A stretch of DNA of 48,751 nucleotides from Lingula anatina (GCF_001039355.2 NW_019775930.1:51634-100384); one strand, 5' to 3'. Shown: positions 1-13,752, numbered from the stretch's first letter. Numbers and translations: made by a program. The notes: generated by a model from the letters alone, not told the origin.

Positions 1-3000
1 TTTTTAATTATTTTTTTCGTGGACAACAACTTGTTTATCCTTGATCAAAGTAAATTTTGGTTTAATGAAACGGGACACAGAAATCAATCATACAGTGTGA
101 AAAGGGTGACGGAAATGTGTCCTCCGCTGAGGTGACAGAGAGGATTTTTTTCACAAGACCTTCACAGGCATTTCTCTCGCTGGGCACATTTCTCTCCAAG
201 CAAGAATTTTTAAACAAAAATGACGTCATCACTCAGCAGCCGGCCTCAGGTACAGAGTACGTGGCATGTGTCACAGCTGTACGAAAACGACATTTTAATC
301 GGGTACCGCCCTCATGAAATCAGCCCGCATATCACACACATTCGAATGAGCTTTTTTGAAACATTGCATTTGGAAAACAATGGGGATTTTTTTCATGCGT
401 TGTATATTTAATTTGCTTCAAGGGTACTTTCCTGAACAATTTGGGCTCTGCGTGAGAAGATTGTAGCCTATTGTCTTATGCGCCTGGTAATACCGGATTA
501 TTAGCGAAATCATAATCCGTTATAAATGGCGTGGATTTAGTACAGTACTTTGAAGTTGCACTCGATATTCATACCTGAGATGAAGCAAACTATAATCAGG
601 GGTAAGATTTTAAAGTGCTGAGATCGGTATGGTTCAACCATTATTACATGTAGAATTTTATCTGCGAGGTAAATATTTCAACGATCATTTGAGAGCCTTT
701 TGGAAGATAAGCGTACACTTAACATGGTTTACCCTCTTAAAATTAAGTTTATTTTTTATAACTATTTTTATCATAACGAAAAACTATTGGCAAAATGTAT
801 GCAAAGTGGACATAAACTATATTTACATAATACAAACAAAAAATGAAATAAGAGGAAAAAACGTGCCGTTATTTCAGGAACTGTTGACCGTTTTACACAA
901 TATATTTGTGAGCAGCCTGCCATTTTTTATTCCTCTTATCCTTATTCTTCAATACATGGGTGGCGTTAAAGCTCAAATGATTTCTTTAAATTGGTTTAAA
1001 AATTCAATAAAAAAAGTTCATTTCTCTAGATCTTCTTTTGAACTTAGCAGAACATTTGCCGTTTGGCTAATGTGACAAACAAACTGTGTTTTATTAAATG
1101 ATTTTTCATCTTTAAAGTGTTATAAATATAAAACGCCTCATAATTTTGCACTTCAAATACGTAAAGACAAATACCTCGTCTTCTTTTATTAGATATGCAT
1201 GCTGGTCGTTGAAATAACTTAAAACAACACTGAGATACAATGTATGAAGCGGATAATATTTCTGGAAGAAAATACATGTTAAAAACGATGGAAAGCAGGT
1301 GGCATTTATTTATAAACTGCGGGAGGTGTTAAGTGTAATACACAGCCCAGAGGACCTTATGGAATTGAGTATATTTCCTGTATTAAATCGATGATTGCTG
1401 GTCAAATTTGATCAAGACGGCTGACAAAACGATAGAGGCAATAAAAACTATTTAGTTTCAATGTCTTGTCGTCAAATATTACCTTGAAGGAAAATAAACA
1501 CCTTTTTTCCTTCATGCCCTCAGATTTTCTGGGTTTCCGGGCACGCGATTGAAAGAGATTAACCTTGCAGGTGCGCTGGCAATTGTTCTACGGTAAAATA
1601 AAAGCGTTTGAGGTTAAAAAATCTCTGGTACGTAACCCCGGCAGAAGGCCTTTTGTATGTGGTTAGACTGACGGTCAGGGACGCAAAAAGGGACGCTGAG
1701 AAGACTGCCAGGTGGTTTTTAGTTTGTGGCCGCAAAGGCGGATGCCAAGGACGGGACTGCTGTCGTCTTATTATTGCAATTTCATAAGGGCATATTTCTT
1801 TGTATGTCAAACAAAGGAAAAATGCGGGTTACTTGACTTTTCTGTCGATTGGATTCAAAAGCTGATGTAGTGAGGGCCTGTGTGGATTAAAGGTTGATAT
1901 TAAGTTGAAATGGTAGATAGACGTAAGCCAGACCATACTCACGCCTTTACTCAGTTTTTAAACGAAACAAAATCGATTCATTTGGACTGAAAAGTATTTT
2001 ATTTTATAAATCATTTTTGATGGAAAGACATGAGCACGCCAAAGGGCAGGAGATAATCTAAGAAAGACTACTTCTAGTTAGTTTTAATAGAACGCCCTGG
2101 ACAGTTTACACGATTAAACGATTTGCACCATGATCGTACAATAGATTGTCGAAAAATTGCGTTTCTCCTATTTTGCAACGCCAGGTCGTTTTAAGGAAGA
2201 ATAAGACTGAAAGATAGAAAAGAAGAATTTCCTCGTTGTTGTTTGGAGAACGTTAGACGCCAATAAAGTTCGGAAAATGAAGATTACTTGATTTTTTTAC
2301 GATTGTTGCCAGATAAGACAAAGAAAGAATAAAGAGAAAACTAGGCATTTGCTTAACACAAAAACTAGCAATATAACTCATTATCAAATAAACCAACACG
2401 CGAACGAATGAATGCACGGGCAATTTAAGCAATGTACTGTGAATGGACCTTGGGCATTTTTTATTAATGGAACTTACGCACTGTTCATAAATGTTCGATA
2501 GGGTAGTAAAATGATTAAGAATTGGGGGAAATATTCACAAATATCTTCTTATTTTTGCCATTTAAGAAATAACAATATGCTTTGGTGAGACATTACAATG
2601 GAAACAAAATCCAGAAAAAAAGGGGGGGGGGATGTGGAATTACGAATGTATTTATTTAAGATGATCTCGATCATTTTTTTTTTCATTTCTATATCACTCA
2701 ATCGCTCATCCCTCTTTGATTGAGAGCGATTTCTGATCGATATTTCCTGTGACCTGCCCATTCTGTGTTGCCAAACACAGAGTGGCAATAATAACACTGA
2801 AAAAAAAGGCTACGCAAATTAAAAACAGTGGCAAAAAGCTGCCATTATAATTAGGTTTAATTTACATCTTAGACGGTTATTATTGTTTAATTTTCCGTTT
2901 CATGAACGCATTCAGAACTTTATTTTGTCTTGCTGGTTTGGCTTGCTAAAATAAAGAATTTTTGTACGATATTTAATTTTCATTCTTTTGTTTCGATCTA

Positions 3001-3331
3001 CCTTCAAATATACCGAACTATTCGCTGTCTTGAACACGCGCACACTTGCACCAGTTTACTACAAATAACTGAAAGTAATTTCTTATTTAGTTCCTTCTCA
3101 GTTTTTTTTTTTTTCATTTTTTCTTATCACTGTTTTGGTTTTAGATAAAAGGAAAAAAAGCTCATCGCTGCTTCACTTCACTTCACTGAAATTGCAACTC
3201 CTTTCTGAGATTACTTCTTGGACTAGTGCCTAATCTGCGTTAAAAATCTTTAAAGTGTAATTAGCTGGCCAGTTAAAAACACGTTAAAATTGATATTTCC
3301 ATTTGACACAACTTAGAGACATGACCGGTCA

Positions 3332-3360
3332 AAGAGAGAGAGAAAGAGAGAGAGAGGGAG
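3332..3360. repeat. (AG)n-rich tract
   Basis: Imperfect AG repeat with AAAG and GGGAG interruptions. Confidence 0.85.
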
Positions 3361-3677
3361 TGAGCTTTTGATTATGTTACAACGGAAAGTCACGTGCGAG
3401 ATGGAGTGGAAGATGGGTGTTCAAGTTTGTCGTCTGGCTTGTCTAAAGCTTTTATCGTTTATTTTATTATGTGCGGACGCTTGATAAACATATATGCATT
3501 GCAGTGGTAGGATTGCCGATGCTTTAAAATCATATACTTGTGCACAGGTGTCTCTAGGCCAGGTTAAACCGCAAACCTTTCTAGTTATACGGGCACTCTA
3601 GTTAGATGACACTCTCAAAGCTCTCGCACGCAGTGAACTGAGAGAGAAATGGCCTAAAAAGACAAAATTAAGTACAG

Positions 3678-3727
3678 CAATAATAATAATAATAATAATA
3701 ATAATGATGATAATAATAATAATAATA
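3678..3727. repeat. (AAT)n microsatellite
   Basis: Trinucleotide array interrupted by GATGAT. Confidence 0.95.
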
Positions 3728-5849
3728 GATAAATCAATAAATAAATGAAAGAAAAGGGAGAGAGAAAAAATAAAAACTTTATATCACACCTGAACTTTAC
3801 TTTCGACACGCATCAGTAACACATTGCTTAATCAAGAAGTATTTTGTCGTCTGAAGACCGTCCCCTTAAGCGACTGGTCAAAGATTTATGTTGCACGTGG
3901 ACACAATGTCACCGACCCTGTTAGGACGCCGGACAAAGCGGCGGGAGGACAACTGGGCGTTCTTGACATCTTTGAAGTTGATACGAATTTTATTGCAAAT
4001 ATTTTCATATATGTTAGAGACTGAAGTGTCAATTAAAAAAATACTGGACCTCGAAAAATTGATTTTATTTGTTTATTACTGATATTTTGAATTTATTATT
4101 TCCTTTGTGTGTTGGGGTCAGATGTTCGCCTAATAAACCAGTGATGAATACTAAAACAAAAATGCCATTTTCGTTGTAAAAAAGTATTTGACTTGTTAAT
4201 GTTACAAAAATATTTTTCAAATGCAGTCAACCTCACCTTTTTCAATTTGTTTCAAACAAAAATTAGTCTGTGCATCGTTGACCAGAAGTAAACTAAGAAA
4301 CGAAGGCTCTCTTCATTGTCCTATGTCTTCCTCCATTTATCCATTGTCTGCTCCTGTTAAAATGGAAAAGACGCTGACGCAATTCTTTTTTTTTCCTAAT
4401 ATTTTTTGAAAAAAGTTTTGGAAATGAGTGGGGCTAGCAATCGATTCTTTGTTTCAGTGAATAAATTCAAATATAAAAAATAGCAAACAGCTAAGCTGTT
4501 GGCTGTGCTTTAAAAGACTGAAAAATTCGTAACATGTCAATACATAACATACATTTGCATTCTCATCGTTTGTATCCGTTTTAATGCTTTTCATAGCAGA
4601 TTTCCCCCTAAATCTGATGCTCATTTAACCTTCTTTATACATATTCAAGGATTTGGCTATAATGTCAACATATTTAGGCTAGATGTTGCAAAGAGCACAT
4701 TCCATTTCACCTCCCTAACTAATACATTTTTTGTTAAACATTACCGGCAACGTTCCCAATAGACAGATGTTATATTACCGACCTTCACTACATCTAATAT
4801 AGTGTTGGCACCTTACGTAATTTTGGTTTTAGAAAAAAAAAAAAAACGATAATAATCTCTCTGAGAACGCCACTTCCTGCCGTTAGGTCAAAGCGACCCC
4901 ACCTGTTCAACACTTGTACCTATGTTATAATTTCCGTTTTTCTCCCAGGCGGGAGGAACGTCGTGACATGTTTAGTCTTTATTGATGTTTGCGGTTTGCC
5001 GTCCCCAGTACATCTGCCGGGTACAAAGATCAAGGAACCTTTTAAAAAGGCTAGCTGACTTTCAGACTCAGATATATCTTAAAGGCTGATAAATGCAACC
5101 GGGGTTCATTATAATCTGGTTAATAGAGGTTCTGTATTCAAAATATTATTTAAAATTCCGTTCTCGATAACTGCCTCGAATAAAGTTTTCAGCAACTGTG
5201 CCAAGTTACATGGAGTAGGCCTACCTTTGTGGGTGAATATAAATATAGAAACCTTTCAGTGAGAGATTTAAATGCCATGCACTGACTTTCAGTTATGATA
5301 TATCATACGACAGCCACAATTTTTACTGCGCCTTGAAAATGAAACCACCCCTCACACTAGGAAAGCGTCTCATTTTACAAAATGGTACAAAAAGTTATTT
5401 CACATGTTAATGTTAATTACTATATTTATCTGCTAAAAGGTATCCTATCTTATAATTTCTTATTCATTGTATAAATGGTACATACACTTAAAACTGGGTG
5501 TCGATTTAAATAAATACCATATGACACAAGTATGGTATGGAGTTTTTGATAGACGAAACTGGTCAAAACACAGTATCCTTTCAAAACAAACAGTAACTGT
5601 ATTAAACTTTAGACTGCATTTATTTGCCAAGTGGGTGATTTTTAAACTGTACGCTTTCTTTCTTTTCTAATTTATTTTAATTATTAAGTTAAGAAATGAA
5701 AAAGACTTAGATGTTTGAGAAGTAACACGAACATGGCCTTTTCAAAACGATCGCTCTGATAACCATACAGCAGGTCCACTCTCAATCCTAATGCATCAAT
5801 GGTTGATTGAATGAAAAAAAACGCACCTGAAACAGGTAGATAATGAGGA

Positions 5850-6007
5850 AGGTGCACGTGGCGTATACCAAGCCCACTCCATTGTTAAAAGCGCACTCGA
5901 GTACCTTTTCCTGTTAGCTTTGTCTCCGCGGAATGGCGCGTTTGGAGTTACCCTATTTTTATTTCGGGACGCTATCGTAGGGTCAACACAGAGAAATCTG
6001 GTAAGTG
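5850..6007 (+). other. CpG cluster ending in a consensus 5' splice site
   Basis: About 11 CpG fall in 5,850-5,980 (including CCGCGG and GGCGCG), and the GC-richer stretch ends AATCTG|GTAAGTG at 6,000/6,001, a near-ideal donor. This could be a promoter with a non-coding first exon of an otherwise unseen plus-strand transcript. No ORF supports it. Confidence 0.2.
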
Positions 6008-7378
6008 AAAGTGTTTATGGTCTTCGTACTATTTTAAATTTGTTTCAGATGTTAGATTAGGTTGTTTGAAATCCATGAAGTTGCCTGCAAAACGTTTTTC
6101 TCACTTAAAATAGTTTTTCTTGTGATACGTTCATCTGAGACGGAACAAGAGGGACCCTATATATACAGTATACAGAGAAGATACTGTACGTCCTGAGATG
6201 TGAAAACTTCCACCAAACTTTTGGAAACATTCCAATGTGTAAACCATGCCAAAATCACAAGATCAGAATGATTATATGGATCGCACACAGGGCGTACCTT
6301 TCAGTCTCCCATACCCAATGTTGACTAACCGATAACCGTTTTCAACGTACAATTTATTTTTGTTGATCTCACGTTCACTTTCATTTTGTTACAACTTTTT
6401 ATCATATACATATCTTGTCTACTGCTTCCCCCTCGAGTACCCATGATTATTGATCAAACCTAAAGCCTTATAGCATGAATAATACATAAAGGCGTATAAT
6501 TAGCCAGACCAGTTTTTTAGGCCCTTAGTTGCAAAAGAAGATAGGTTGATATGTTAGATACATAAAATAATTGGTCGATTTTATAGATTAGCCAAAACTG
6601 ATGTAGTAAAACAAGTAATAAGTGATATGAGTAAAATGAGTAATATCGATATATACCGTTTATTTGTATAAGTGTTGGATTTACGAGGGACGTGAATGTA
6701 CCGTGTATTTATCGAAGAAGATAGCACCAACGCCAATCTCAGATACGGTACACAATGAGACCAATCGAAAGAGTCCGTTCTCTAGATCACTGTGCTAAGA
6801 AGGCAGTCATTCCTTTCCTTTGTCAGCTTTATTTCTTCTTTTCAAAGAGTCCCACTTTCCTCTCACTAATGAAAAAAAGACCAGTGGTCATCTTATTCAG
6901 GCAGCCAGGCTGGCGTCTCTCGCGTGCGTTTGTCCAGTTGACCTTTGGCCCGTCGGGGGCAGATGGCCTGTCTCCCTTACGCAATATTCTTATGTAACAA
7001 TTTTCATTAAAACGATAAATCACATTAAGGGCATTAGCTCCACACTGGCACCGGACACAGGAACGGAGAATGACCATTGGCGGTCAATTTAGTCGGACTC
7101 GGACATTGAGTATTGTCGAGACAATGCTGATGAGTTTGCACTCACCATCCTTTATTGTTCCATAAACTTGGGTTGTGCGTTTCTTTGACATACATTACCA
7201 CCTTCGCAGTTTCTTTTCATTTTTTTTATTTTGCCGGGGCAAAAGATGTCCCTATGTTATCACCTTGTTGTGATTTTTTAAGCAATTACTGGGCACCGCA
7301 ATACTTCTATTGTTTTGTTTCATTTTCCTTTCTTGTTCAACGTTTGTTTTATGTTAAATACATATCTTTGGATAATAA

Positions 7379-7379
7379 T

Positions 7380-7434
<55 letters not shown>
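7379..7434. repeat. (TTTA)n microsatellite
   Basis: About 14 uninterrupted tetranucleotide units. Confidence 0.95.
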
Positions 7435-7435
<1 letters not shown>

Positions 7436-8348
7436 AGTACCCCGACCGTCATCTTCTTTTACCTTTCCAATGCATTTAGTTTCACGGATTCTAGTCATGT
7501 GACCATTTTCATTTTGTCTCACATTTCTTTATGTTCCCTATGTGTTATATTCAGTAATTACTTATATTATCAATTGCCACATTTTCTAGTTATATATATA
7601 AAGACAATACATGTCTTTAATGAAAATACACTCATGTTTGGAAACAGCACGTCAAATAATTCCTTTACGGTTTCCTTTTTAATTTATGTATTTTTTTCCA
7701 AACCATCACAAACATGTACCTGCTTCTTATTTCGTTCAACATTTCACGATGTGCGCATTTTAGCAACAGACAAAATAATAAATTTAACCCACAACGAAGA
7801 AAAAAACAGTAACATTAAGATAGTTCATGAATAAAAAAAACCGAAAGAAAATTACTCATCAAATCACATATATCTTGAATTCAGACACAGTAGTATATTT
7901 TTAAAAAACCTTTCATATTTGTGAAGTAAGTTATATCAACGTGTATAAAAACTAACATTCTTGACTTTAGCGAGAAACATTTAACTCATTTAAAAATGCA
8001 AATTTAAATGACAGCTATTCGTTAAATAAACGCACAGGAATTTGTCCAAGTAGGATTAAACACTTCCATCTATAGGAAAATTAATTCTGACTGTCAAATA
8101 TCGGATTGATAGGTTTAAAAGTAGCTTAGATTCAAAGTTGTGCTGTCATGATGTTAAAATGGAGAAAAAAGAGTAAAACAAATTTATCAAAATTGTAATT
8201 ATTAATTGGTCACAAAATACCAATAGACAAGATACGTGATCAAATTATACCGACGCTGTAGGCAGTTGCTTTAGATATTTATTAAACTGACAATGTTCAC
8301 ATGTACCAGACCTAAAATGAACAGTCTGCTGAACGCTCATAATGGTGG

Positions 8349-8693
8349 TTAAAGTGATAATAACTCTTCGTTTTGGCCAAAAAATGAATTTTCCTGGAGT
8401 AAAATACAATTTCCCCATACTTACCAATGGTTAATGAATCCATTTTTACTTTCAAAGTTAGTCCCTGTTTTTTTTCTAAAAACTTTGGTTTTTTGTTAAA
8501 ATCTCTTAAGAGATTTTAACAGAGTATAGCCATCAATGGAGGTCATGTGATCTAAAGACAAACTCAGATAGCAGAATAATAGCTATAACTGCCATTTTTG
8601 TGGTAAAACAGAATATATTATATTTCTATGAGTTATTCACAATGTTTTTATTGTGAAATATAGATCTCATACGAAGAGTTATTATCCCTTTAA
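8349..8693. mobile_element. 345-bp MITE-like element with TTAA target duplication
   Basis: Both ends carry TTAA followed inward by nearly identical inverted repeats. The left end reads AGTGATAATAACTCTTCGT and the right end, on the minus strand, AGGGATAATAACTCTTCGT (18 of 19). TTAA duplication is the hallmark of piggyBac-type insertion, so a non-autonomous piggyBac-like MITE is likely. No transposase is encoded. Inside are a perfect 26-bp palindrome (8,495-8,520) and an 8-bp-stem hairpin TTCACAAT...ATTGTGAA near 8,636-8,657. Confidence 0.7.
8495..8520. repeat. Perfect 26-bp palindrome inside the MITE
   Basis: The half GTTAAAATCTCTT is followed directly by its exact reverse complement with no spacer. 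One more T/A pair outside extends it to 28 bp. It lies close to the centre of the MITE, which suggests a foldback core rather than a free-standing regulatory site. Confidence 0.85.
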
Positions 8694-9585
8694 GTCCAAT
8701 TAATACTTAAATTACCCGATCATACTGTTTGTTTGTACTGAATAGCTTTGACTTCGAACAAAAAAATGAAAAAGAACGGAAAAAACGATTAGACATGGAA
8801 AATCCTACCCCTAGAGCGTGTTTTGATAAGAGCTTTCGTTTTTTTTAAAGGCAGACTGCAGTCTATTTCATGCAATCGCTAAAATATTTCTTCAAATTCG
8901 CTGTATTATGTAATAAACTAATCTATTTATATCTAAAAGCAAATTAGTACAAAAGTCAGATTATACATATTAAGGCAAATCGTTCTGTATATTTCACTTG
9001 GTGTATTTTGATTTTCACGATTTATTTTTGTGATTGCAACGTCAATGATAACTGCCCGTGCTTCGGGTCACCCGCAGAGAGTCCCATCTTGTGTGTTTTT
9101 TTAGAGCCAAGATTACCCTCAGGTAATAAATTATATACCCACGATGTTTACACCTGAGTCCACGGATCGGGACGTGTCATCATTCAACGAGTTAAACTGG
9201 TTACTTTAATGGCCTATGCCTATACCAGAAATGAAGAAAGACCCCTTGTTTATTTTCGTTAACAAAACAAGCCTTTGGGCAACGAGGAAATAATCTGACA
9301 AGCGGCGTTACAAATGTATAAAACGGAACGCATGGTGACAGTCTTCAACGATATTTATTTACAACTCATAGAGAACTAACAACGAAAATAGAATAAAAAT
9401 CGACAATATCCAGTTTTTAAAACCAGTTGTCTTAGGTAATTCAAAAAGAAAACGAAACAATAATAATTAATCAAATTGAAAATAAGAATAAAGACAATTA
9501 ACTTAAAAAGAGAAAGCATAATTACACCAATGTTAAATAGCACAAAGGGTGAAAGAAAAAACTTATCGGAACCATCTAAACGTAA

Positions 9586-9655
9586 GTTAAGGAGGGGGAG
9601 GGGGTCGGCTTCGCATTCGCGGACCCCCTTCAAATAATCCTGGATCCGCTCCTGT
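9586..9655. repeat. GC-rich hairpin, possible end of a dispersed repeat
   Basis: GAGGGGGTC and GACCCCCTTC form an inverted pair around a CpG-rich loop, followed by ATCCTGGATCCGCTCCTG. That last phrase resembles tails of dispersed repeats I have seen in invertebrate genomes; this is memory, not a search. Confidence 0.3.
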
Positions 9656-10553
9656 ATAGATAACCGCTTAAGAAGCTTATCTCATAATATTCAAAACCAT
9701 TGCGTTCGAAATTTTTCGTAGTTAAAATATGCATTTGATTATACGATAAAGATAAATAATAAATTTTTAAAAGGCATTTTTTTAGTTCGGTGGTCAAATT
9801 TCGTGTTGCATTAACCTCAATATTTTAACAAATTCTTTTGGAAACAATAAGTTTCCATATGTTCACCATAGGTCTACACACCCACGACCCAGCAAAGACG
9901 CCACGAGACGCTACATTAAAATAGGAGATGTCTCGAATTCTCTGCGTTAAAGTATACCTTCTGGCACTCACTAGAACATTAAAGCTTTTCAGGAAATAGT
10001 TTCGTCGTCTCGATATTTTTCTGAAAGTGAAATAGCTTGTAGCACGCATGTCCATTTCCCATTGTCTTCTCAGAATAAGAAACGTAAGAATTTTCCTAAA
10101 ATACAGGGTGAGGTCTGAGTTTTTTCTTAAGTAAGGTCTATTATTATTCACAGAATGCTCTCACCACAAATGAGGGGATATTTGAATTACGTCACAGGGC
10201 ACTGGGAGCGATTTAAAAATCAAGCTATCGACTGAACAGATTGCGCAGTCTCTGGCGCACCTAACACATTCCTAATCATTGTGTTGTTTCTGGCGCGCTC
10301 CAAGAAGCCAGTTCAATTATCATGTTCAACAAAAAACTAAAAAATGAGGCTATAAGACTGTTAAATCTTGAATTTTACTACAAGGTTCCAGAAAATTATT
10401 CTAAATCATAAGGACTGGAACTGTAACAAACTGAACACATTCTGGACATAAATTATTGAGTAAGACCCGATATACATTTAAGAAACAAAGAAAAATGATT
10501 TTTTTATATAAAACAATTTACTCACGAGTGTGTTCAGTAAAAATTGCACAATT

Positions 10554-10559
10554 TTTATT
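10554..10559 (-). terminator. Candidate distal polyadenylation signal AATAAA
   Basis: TTTATT on the plus strand reads AATAAA on the transcript strand, followed about 40-50 nt downstream by a U-rich TTGTTTTATAT. It is singled out only because it sits within about 240 bp of the step in CpG density. The hexamer alone would be common by chance here. Confidence 0.3.
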
Positions 10560-11178
10560 TACCATATTCAATTGGTTTAACAATAAGAATATACAAGTGG
10601 AGTATCTAAGTAAGATGTCATAACAACAGAATTAGCACAATTTCCATAACAGTCATTATTCATTGTTTACCAATGAAATAAGTCTCCTCCTCGTCAATAT
10701 GTATCATCATCGATATATTTACTTTATACCAATATCCACAAGAGAGAAAAAACTACTTTTTTTAAAGATACAAACTCTTGCATATCATGTTGTACTTCTT
10801 TGGTATCGCTGGCGTGTCTGTGTATAACTTCATACACACACACAAAAAAGTTGGAAAACATACATCAATGGGCTCAGCTCTCTCTAACAATACATTTTGG
10901 AGACTGAACTATGAAAAAAAAAAAAAAGAAGAAATTACCTTACTGACACTATTCAAAACACTTACATTGTTTTTACAACATGTACACGTTGACATTTTTT
11001 TCAAAACATGGACACCAAATCTCTTCAATTTGATGTCAATTTAAATCTCCTAATCTAATATCAAAGACTATTTCTCATTAAATGGTTTAACACTTTTTTT
11101 TTGAAAATATTACAGTCTCCTTTTGAGTGCACATCCATGTAGATAAAATAGTCTACATCTTCTAAAAAAATCAGTTTG

Positions 11179-11192
11179 GTTACCATGGTTAC
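11179..11192 (-). promoter_or_regulatory. RFX X-box, full consensus match
   Basis: The minus strand reads GTAACCATGGTAAC, agreeing with the X-box consensus GTNRCCATRGYAAC at all 14 positions. X-boxes bind RFX factors, which control ciliary and other genes. It lies in the presumed distal 3' UTR. Confidence 0.4.
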
Positions 11193-11571
11193 ATGTTACT
11201 ACGACAACGTTCCTGAGTCTCCCAATCATGTGCAAAAAAACTGAGCAACTGTTTCACAAAGCACACCTTGAAAGCTACAGACTATGCAATAAAGGCCCTT
11301 CTATCTGTCCAAGTTTTCATTTTCCTTCATCCTGACACCCCTTGTGTATTATGTGGACTCTCCCTTTATTTGTTATTTTAAGAGGTACTGGGAGATTTCA
11401 TTGTGAAGCTTGAAAAACTCACATATGATCTTTAAATATTAATATTCCAGTTTTTTTTTTTTGTACAAACCATAGGTAACAACACTTATATTTTCAGACT
11501 GAATCAAGCCACTCTTTTCTGCAGGTACCTGCATATGCAGGGGGATGCACGAGAAAAACAAAGAAATTTAG

Positions 11572-11612
11572 ATGCATTCTGGGACAGATTACATGCATTC
11601 TGGGACAGATAA
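11572..11612. repeat. Two-copy 21-bp tandem repeat
   Basis: ATGCATTCTGGGACAGAT occurs twice head-to-tail with a 21-bp period. Confidence 0.85.
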
Positions 11613-12915
11613 TGGATTTCAGAAAGATCATAAACCCTGTGTTTCTTTGAGGTGATGGGAATATACAAATGTTTTGATGGCTTTGACGGCTTATTGTGCA
11701 CATTTCATGACATAAGCAAACTAATTGTCATTCAAAAGCCTACTGTCATATTTCTGTAGCCTGCGCTACAGTGCCTGTTCAAGAACCACCATGACACTTC
11801 AATGATTATTCGCAAGGCTGATCATGACTTAAACCAATACATTCTTTCATGTGCTTTGTATGCAAGAGATTTTTTGTTCTATATGTTTTCCAAAGAATAC
11901 AGATCAATGTCTGCAGGTATGCTTTTTGTAAACTAAAAGCTAATCACACAAAGCTTTTCACACAAAACTGTCATCCACCTTCTTAAGGTTTTGGGGGTTA
12001 AAGTCAAGCTATGAGCAGTCCCACTGTATAAAAGAAAAGCATATCAACATATTTGTTGAAAGGTTTAGATGATCATGTGCTGGCATAATTTGCAATGAGT
12101 GGACCATGCTACATGCAGTCAGTTGAGTAGAATGAGTCACAACCATAGAGGGCGCTTGTGTATGCACTGCGCAGGGTCTGCCTTCACATGGCAAACTAAG
12201 AGCACATGGCAAACCTCACGCCTCCCTCCTGTGCACACGGGTAACGCCAACACAGTGGCAAGTCCTTCATTAACAAAACCAACACTCTACTAATCTTAAA
12301 GATGACGATACTGCTTATAAAAGTAAGTGTATGAATTATGAAAGTAAACCTGAACACGGTACAATGTAGCATGTATCACTTATTTCACCACAATGGGCAG
12401 TCTTTGGTATGCTAGACGTCTCACAGCCCTTAGTACCTCTGGAAAACATGTATCTCCGTCATCCCTCCTTATTGCCTATGTATGGTATAAATGTAATTAT
12501 ATTATTCTGAAACTGGTAATTACAAAGTCTTGAGGTCACTTGATTGAAAACACAGCTCACAGAATCAAAACTGGAACATTTTTCCTCCACAATTTTGTCT
12601 TAATTCTGCTGTCTACACTCAGTCAATGTTCCATTGGAAATTATTTGGTATCAAAAAGATTCTATCTAAAATATTTACTGCCTTGTTAAACCAGCTCTCA
12701 TTCTGAGAACCCTAATCTTAAGAAATATTCTCACATCCTACAACCACTTGCTCCCCTAATCCCTTACAAACTGGTGATTGTATAAACATAAACAAATAAT
12801 ATTTTCCAATGTTGAATTAGTGCAAAGCAAATAAGTAATTTCAAAATCTAAATTTAAAAAAGTAAAAATGTTCATGTCTTCAGGTAGTGAAGCATAACAA
12901 GAAATTAAAAGGAGC

Positions 12916-12936
12916 AAAAAAAAAAAAAAAAAAAAA
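12916..12936. repeat. Poly(A) run, 21 bp
   Basis: Uninterrupted A on the plus strand, so poly(U) in an ataxin-1 transcript. Confidence 0.9.
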
Positions 12937-13752
12937 TTAAAACATGGGCTATCAAGCTGAGAACTGGCTTAACAAATCCAGCTACATTATCTTGTACACT
13001 TAAGCATAATTCTATGACACCATACCGTACCAGACAGTTGACAATATGGGACTATTCCTCATCACAATAATAGAGTTTAGAAATAAGACAAGATGGTACC
13101 AGCACTCAACTAACATTCATTGCCATCAGTCTGAAACATTGTATCTAAAACTGAATTCATGTACTTGTCTGTGGTGTCTGGCAGTCTCAAGTGTCAAAAT
13201 CTAAAACATTATGCATTTAAAATTTGGAACAATTTGCAAAATTTGACAAATTGCCAATTTATCTAAAAATGAGGTTTTGAAATGAAAAAAAAAAAAAGAG
13301 TTTTGTCTGATAGTTGGCTGGTATTCATTTGTTTTATTCCTAACAAACATCCAAGGTTACACATTACAAACTGGTTCAAATTGGTGCATACCTAGTTTGA
13401 ACCAACAGGTCAAGTTTGAGTTACAGGCAGTTGTGCATGAATATTACCATTTATACCGACTTGTATTAACAAAACATTATGGTGGCCTAAAATGCCTTAC
13501 GAGCCTCTTGGGCTGAGCTCTGGCTGGCATGAGTATCTACTCCCAACATTTGCACCATGCTTTTTGCACCCGGAGCATACAGATCTTGAATGCACAAGAA
13601 CACTTCTGAGATCTTGGTGGTATAACCTGGAATTTTTGCTTTATACAAAGAAACAAGACATAGTAATTATTTTTAGGTCACTTTTGAAGTTGCAAAACCA
13701 TAAATTGTGATCTTAAAAGAAAGAACAAGGGACACGGCACACATTCCAAATG

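Larger units (their letters stand above)
1..10320. other. CpG-rich region without a recognisable gene
   Basis: None of the short ORFs here (the longest 148 codons at 629-1,075, hydrophobic and AT-rich) resembles a known family. CpG frequency is high, for example about 35 in 1,501-2,340 and 34 in 9,001-9,840 by hand count. Apart from the simple repeats, MITE, hairpin and CpG cluster listed separately, I see nothing to call. It is most simply intergenic DNA. Confidence 0.6.

Noticed and set aside
629-1075. 148-codon plus-strand ORF rich in hydrophobic residues
   Set aside because: AT-rich DNA readily gives such Ile/Leu/Phe/Lys translations; no family resemblance, no splice or promoter context.
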